64,000 nucleotides of DNA from Kitasatospora sp. GAS204B (lineage in GTDB: Bacteria; Actinomycetota; Actinomycetes; Streptomycetales; Streptomycetaceae), in NCBI RefSeq assembly GCF_029892155.1, contig NZ_JARZAG010000003.1, positions 1 to 64,000 on the forward strand, written 5' to 3'. Below the pieces are notes generated by a model. It was not told the DNA's origin, ran no database searches, and saw only the letters and a program-made list of their open reading frames with translations. Shown here in pieces: positions 60,730 through 64,000 of the stretch. Position 1 is the first letter of the stretch. Each line of letters opens with the position of its first letter. A program made the position numbers and the translations under genes.

Positions 60730-62307
60730 GTGAGCGATCAGAGCAGCCTTCCCGCGACCGACGACCTCCCCGAGCAGATGCGCGTGAGGCGCGAGAAGCT
60801 CGACCGGCTCCGGGCCGCGGGTGTCGACCCGTACCCCGTGGGGTTTCCCCGGACCACCACCATCGCGGAGCTGCGCGCCAAGTACCCGGAGCTGCCGACC
60901 GACACCGCGACCGGTGAGCGGGTCGGGGTGACCGGGCGGGTGATCCTGGCGCGGACCGGCGGCAAGCTCTGCTTCGCGACGCTGCGTGACGGCTCGGGCG
61001 ACCTTCAGGTGATGCTCTCGCTGGACCGGCTCGGCGAGGAGCGGCTGGCGGCCTGGAAGGGCGACATCGACCTGGGCGACCAGGTGGGCGTCGAGGGCGA
61101 GGTGATCACCTCCAAGCGCGGTGAGCTGAGCATCATGGTGGAGAGCTGGGCGCTGACCGCCAAGTGCCTGCGCCCGCTGCCGGACAAGCACAAGGGCCTG
61201 ACCGACCCGGAGGCCCGGGTCCGCCAGCGGTACGTGGACCTGATCGTCAATCCGGAGGCGCGCGAGATCCTGCGGCTGCGCACCAGGGTGGTCCGCTCGA
61301 TCCGCCGCACCTACGAGGACCGGGGCTACCTCGAGGTCGAGACCCCGATGCTGCAGCCGATCCACGGCGGTGCCAACGCCCGCCCGTTCATCACCCACAG
61401 CAACGCCTACGACGTCGACCTCTACCTGCGGATCGCCACCGAGCTGTACCTCAAGCGGCTGGTGGTCGGCGGCGCCGAGAAGGTCTTCGAGATCAACCGG
61501 AACTTCCGCAACGAGGGCGCCGACGCGACCCACAACCCGGAGTTCACCGCGCTGGAGTCCTACGAGGCGTACGGCGACTACGACACCCAGGCCGAGCTGA
61601 TCCGGGCGATCGTGATCAACGCGGCCCAGGACGCGCTGGGCACCACCGTGGTGCGCGGCACCGACCCGCACGGCGTCGAGCACGAGATCGACCTGGCCGA
61701 GCCGTGGGAGGAGGTCAGCGTCTACCCGGGGATCTCCGCCCGGCTGGGCACCGAGGTGACCCCGCGGACCTCGGTCGAGGAGCTGCGCAAGCTCGCCGAC
61801 GCGGCCGGCGTGCCCTACGAGAAGGAGTGGGGCCACGGCCAGATCGTCCTGGAGATGGTCGAGCGGTTGCTGGAGGAGAACGCGATCCGGCCGACCTTCA
61901 TCAAGGACTACCCGACCGAGGTCTCCCCGCTGACCCGCCAGCACCGGTCGATCCCGGGCGTGGCCGAGAAGTGGGACCTGGTGATCCTCGGCACCGAGCT
62001 GGGCACCGCCTACTCCGAGCTGATCGACCCGGTCGAGCAGCGCGCCCGGCTGACCGCCCAGTCGCTGCTGGCGGCCGGCGGCGACGTCGAGGCGATGCAG
62101 CTGGACGAGGACTTCCTGCGCGCCCTGGAGTACGCCATGCCGCCCACCGGCGGCCTGGGCCTGGGCGTCGACCGCCTGATCATGCTGCTCACCGGCAAGA
62201 ACATCCGCGAGACGGTGCTCTTCCCGCTGGTGCGGCCGGAGGCCAAGCAGAGCGGCACCGGGAACGCCGGGCCCAGCGAGACTACTGAGCAGACCGAGGG
62301 AGAGTGA
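60730..62307 (+). CDS. lysS: Lysyl-tRNA synthetase (class II)
   Basis: A 525-residue enzyme. The OB-fold anticodon-binding domain is at about residues 55-165 (VGVTGRVILARTGGKLCFAT). Class II motif 2 is FRNEGADATHNPEFTALES and motif 3 is GLGLGVDRLIMLLTGKNIRE. Start at the GTG of VSDQSSLPATDD; TACCCT (60718-60723) lies 6 bases upstream with no ribosome binding site, so the mRNA is probably leaderless. A small membrane protein gene follows 4 bases downstream. Confidence 0.95.
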   Translation: MSDQSSLPATDDLPEQMRVRREKLDRLRAAGVDPYPVGFPRTTTIAELRAKYPELPTDTATGERVGVTGRVILARTGGKLCFATLRDGSGDLQVMLSLDRLGEERLAAWKGDIDLGDQVGVEGEVITSKRGELSIMVESWALTAKCLRPLPDKHKGLTDPEARVRQRYVDLIVNPEAREILRLRTRVVRSIRRTYEDRGYLEVETPMLQPIHGGANARPFITHSNAYDVDLYLRIATELYLKRLVVGGAEKVFEINRNFRNEGADATHNPEFTALESYEAYGDYDTQAELIRAIVINAAQDALGTTVVRGTDPHGVEHEIDLAEPWEEVSVYPGISARLGTEVTPRTSVEELRKLADAAGVPYEKEWGHGQIVLEMVERLLEENAIRPTFIKDYPTEVSPLTRQHRSIPGVAEKWDLVILGTELGTAYSELIDPVEQRARLTAQSLLAAGGDVEAMQLDEDFLRALEYAMPPTGGLGLGVDRLIMLLTGKNIRETVLFPLVRPEAKQSGTGNAGPSETTEQTEGE

Positions 62308-62311
62308 CCTG

Positions 62312-62476
62312 ATGGAGTACGTCAGTGCGATCGTGCCGCCGCTGGTGATGGCGATCGGCTTCGGGTTCCTGGTGCGGGCCATCATCCGCAGCCAGGGCGG
62401 CGCCCAGAAGGGCAAGGAGGACGCGGCCGTCGACGCGATGCAGCGGGCCGCCGCCGCCCGGCAGCCGGCCGAGTAG
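62312..62476 (+). CDS. Small membrane protein after lysS, 54 aa
   Basis: Starts MEYVSAIVPPLVMAIGFGFL with one transmembrane segment (about residues 5-25), followed by RAIIRSQGGAQKGKEDAAVD and an Ala-rich end. The ATG follows GGGAGAG by 7 bases, and the lysS stop is 4 bases upstream, so it is translated from the lysS mRNA. Similar tiny genes follow lysS in other streptomycetes as I recall. Function unknown. Confidence 0.75.
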   Translation: MEYVSAIVPPLVMAIGFGFLVRAIIRSQGGAQKGKEDAAVDAMQRAAAARQPAE

Positions 62477-62495
62477 GCGGGCAGGCCACTGGTGG

Positions 62496-62526
62496 AGGCC
62501 GTTTCCCCACGCGGGGGGAGCGGCCT
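62496..62526 (+). terminator. Terminator of the lysS operon
   Basis: AGGCCG (62496-62501) pairs with CGGCCT (62521-62526), with an inner CCCC/GGGG stem around ACGC. Confidence 0.65.
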
Positions 62527-62563
62527 TCACGAATAACCGGACAAAACTCTTTAAAGTGGTCGT

Positions 62564-62968
62564 ATGGTGCGGCAACTCGGCGAGCTTGAGAACGCCGTCA
62601 TGACCCGGGTGTGGCAGTGGAACCGCCTGGTGACGGTTCGCGAGGTGCTGGTCGATCTGCGCGCGGAACGGGAAATCGCGTACACCACGGTGATGACCGT
62701 GCTGGACAAGCTCTACCGAAAGGGCTGGCTGCGTCGGGAGCGCGAGGGGCGCGCCTATCGATATGCGCCGGTGGCCACGCGTGAGGCGTACACGGCATCG
62801 CTGATGAACGAGGCGTGGAGCACCAGTGACAATCCCGCCGCCGCGCTGGTGCACTTCTTCGGCATGATGTCCGGCGAGCAACGGGCCGCACTGCGCGACG
62901 CGCTTCGAGTAGCCGGACCCGATCTGCGATACGGAACGGAGGAGACCCCTCCCCCGCCGACGCGATAA
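62564..62968 (+). CDS. BlaI/MecI/CopY-family transcriptional regulator
   Basis: A 134-residue winged-helix repressor: LGELENAVMTRVWQWNRLVT opens the domain, REIAYTTVMTVLDKLYRKGW is the recognition region, and the dimerisation helices lie at about 80-115. TAAAGT (62552-62557) is 6 bases before the ATG, so it is leaderless. No BlaR-like protease gene is adjacent, so the signal is unknown. The acetyltransferase gene follows 10 bases downstream. Confidence 0.85.
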   Translation: MVRQLGELENAVMTRVWQWNRLVTVREVLVDLRAEREIAYTTVMTVLDKLYRKGWLRREREGRAYRYAPVATREAYTASLMNEAWSTSDNPAAALVHFFGMMSGEQRAALRDALRVAGPDLRYGTEETPPPPTR

Positions 62969-62978
62969 CGTCCCGCCC

Positions 62979-63506
62979 ATGGAGGTCACCATCCGCCGGG
63001 CGCGGACCACTGATGTGCGGGCCGTGCGCCGGCTCATCGACAGCTACTCGCGCGACGGCATTCTGCTGGACAAGCCCACCGTCGCGCTGTTCGAATCCGT
63101 CCAGGAGTTCTGGGTGGCCGAGCGGGACGAGGACGGCACGGTGGTCGCCTGCGGCGCGCTGCACGTGATGTGGGAGGACCTCGCCGAGGTCCGCACCCTG
63201 GCCGTCGACCCGATCTGCCGAGGCCACGGCATCGGGCACATCCTGCTGGGGCGGCTGCTGGAGACCGCCCGCTGGCTCGGCGTCCGTCGGATTTTCTGCT
63301 TGACGTTCGAGGTGGCCTTCTTCGCGAAACACGGCTTCGTCGAGATCGGGGAAACCGATGATGGTACGACAGACCCGGCCGTCATCGCTACGGAAGTGTA
63401 TGAAGAACTCCTTCGTTCCTACGACGAAGGAGTGGCGGAGTTCCTCGATCTGGAGCGTGTGAAGCCCAACACCCTGGGCAACTCCCGCATGCTGCTGCAC
63501 CTCTGA
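62979..63506 (+). CDS. GNAT amino-acid acetyltransferase, probable N-acetylglutamate synthase (ArgA-like)
   Basis: A 175-residue single-domain GNAT protein. The acetyl-CoA-binding loop is VDPICRGHGIGHILLGRLLE (about residues 76-95); VRTLAVDP and FFAKHGFVEIGE are typical of the short ArgA seen in mycobacteria (Rv2747). It would make N-acetylglutamate for arginine synthesis. It is directly downstream of a BlaI-type regulator and upstream of lsr2. The C-terminal 35 residues extend past the GNAT fold. Confidence 0.85.
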   Translation: MEVTIRRARTTDVRAVRRLIDSYSRDGILLDKPTVALFESVQEFWVAERDEDGTVVACGALHVMWEDLAEVRTLAVDPICRGHGIGHILLGRLLETARWLGVRRIFCLTFEVAFFAKHGFVEIGETDDGTTDPAVIATEVYEELLRSYDEGVAEFLDLERVKPNTLGNSRMLLHL

Positions 63507-63528
63507 ACCGCTGCTGGGACGGTGTCGG

Positions 63529-63580
63529 ACAGTTGCCGGGCAGTTGGCTGACAGTAGCCCGCACAGTTGCCGGGCAGTTG
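63529..63580 (+). repeat. 18-bp direct repeat upstream of lsr2
   Basis: ACAGTTGCCGGGCAGTTG occurs at 63529-63546 and 63563-63580, 34 bases apart start to start; a third CAGTTG-like half sites lie between. It could be an operator or a sequence that folds in the lsr2 leader. Confidence 0.5.
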
Positions 63581-63637
63581 ACCCGCGACTTGCCGCAGAG
63601 CGCTTGGCACGCCCGGGCGAAGAGACCGGGGTTTGTG

Positions 63638-63650
63638 TTTTCTGAGAAAA
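63638..63650 (+). promoter_or_regulatory. AT-rich palindrome upstream of lsr2
   Basis: TTTTCTGAGAAAA is symmetric about a central G. It lies about 52 bases before the lsr2 start, next to a weak hairpin (CCTTTCC at about 63658-63664 with GGAAAGG at about 63688-63694). AT-rich sites are what Lsr2 itself binds. Confidence 0.35.
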
Positions 63651-63701
63651 GGCGGTTTCCTTTCCCTAAGGCATTGGGTCGTTAAGAGGAAAGGGAGTCC
63701 C

Positions 63702-64000
63702 GTGGCACAGAGGGTGCAGGTCATTCTTGAAGACGATCTCGACGGCGGTTCGGCGGACGAGACGGTGACGTTCGCCCTCGACGGCGTTGCCTACGAGATC
63801 GACCTGAAGTCCGGCAACGCGGAGAAGCTGCGCGAGCTGCTCGCTCCGTTCGTCGAAAAGGGCCGCAAGCAGAGCGGTCGGCTCACCGGCGCGCGTCGTG
63901 CCGGTGGCCGCAGCGCCGCCCGCCCGGCGGCCAGCAGTGCGGACACCGCCAAGATCCGCACGTGGGCCAAGGACAACGGCTTCCCGGTGAACGACCGGGG
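63702..64000 (+). CDS. lsr2: Nucleoid-associated protein Lsr2 (truncated by window end)
   Basis: The first 99 or so residues of Lsr2. MAQRVQVILEDDLDGGSADE opens the dimerisation domain, and VTFALDGVAYEIDLKSGNAE is strongly conserved. A basic Arg/Ala linker (residues 55-80) leads to the DNA-binding domain (IRTWAKDNGFPVNDRG). The window ends just before the expected second half of the AT-hook-like RGR motif. Lsr2 silences AT-rich, often horizontally acquired, DNA. GTG start with AAGGGAG upstream. Confidence 0.93.
   Translation, partial: MAQRVQVILEDDLDGGSADETVTFALDGVAYEIDLKSGNAEKLRELLAPFVEKGRKQSGRLTGARRAGGRSAARPAASSADTAKIRTWAKDNGFPVNDR

Overview
The window is a high-GC actinobacterial chromosome segment, most likely from a Streptomyces or Kitasatospora relative (Streptomycetaceae). 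The evidence is the very GC-rich coding DNA, Lsr2 at the right edge, a second NuoD homologue, a sortase-E type LAFTG surface protein, the GlgE-type alpha-glucan pathway, and the block of a PlsC-like acyltransferase, a GalE-like epimerase, a 32-residue bS22-type ribosomal protein, an excisionase-like HTH protein and ProC. As I recall it, that block has the same order as Rv0502-Rv0500 of Mycobacterium tuberculosis. I see no tRNA, rRNA or CRISPR array.

Layout. (1) 0.1-7.1 kb, minus strand, core: acyltransferase, epimerase, bS22, HTH protein, AcuC deacetylase, MFS transporter, HAD phosphatase, proC. (2) 7.1-39 kb, accessory block. It carries alpha-glucan genes in two groups: glgM near the left end plus glgB-mak-glgE, and, to the right, glgX, an AGE-epimerase/STAS fusion and a GlgC-like nucleotidyltransferase. 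Between them lies a module of small enzymes: two DJ-1/PfpI proteins, a ThDP decarboxylase-like enzyme, EthD, muconolactone-isomerase-like and SnoaL proteins, an ankyrin/SnoaL fusion, two NmrA-like reductases, a VOC protein, a quinone oxidoreductase, a tautomerase/SnoaL fusion, an MFS efflux pump and a TMEM175-like channel. An IS701-type transposase gene sits in the middle. (3) 39-48 kb, core: ilvD, a methyltransferase, a TIM-barrel protein, Ppx/GppA, an alpha/beta hydrolase and a Cys-rich conserved protein. (4) 48-58 kb: nuoD-like gene with an NDUFAF7-type methyltransferase, a two-component system, and a cofactor operon (DUF2520 protein, panC, panD, nadB, nadC, coaX). (5) 58-64 kb: LAFTG surface protein, lysS, BlaI-type regulator, argA-like acetyltransferase and a truncated lsr2.

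How the genes may work together. GlgM makes maltose-1-phosphate, Mak can also make it from maltose, GlgE polymerises it, GlgB branches the product and GlgX debranches it. TreS, the usual maltose source, is not in the window. The most unusual feature is at 10.1-11.9 kb. An HTH-TPR regulator with the architecture of RRNPP peptide-pheromone receptors lies divergent from a 52-residue predicted secreted peptide, which is followed by glgM. The region between them holds a phased array of TCA/TGA cores. A closely matching tripartite box (gagTCA, then tgTCAa 10 bp on, then agTCAa 12 bp further) occurs in two other divergent promoter regions of the accessory block, between the MFS pump and the VOC operon and between the nucleotidyltransferase and a HAD-like gene. 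I propose a peptide-sensing regulon for this block. That is inference from sequence only.
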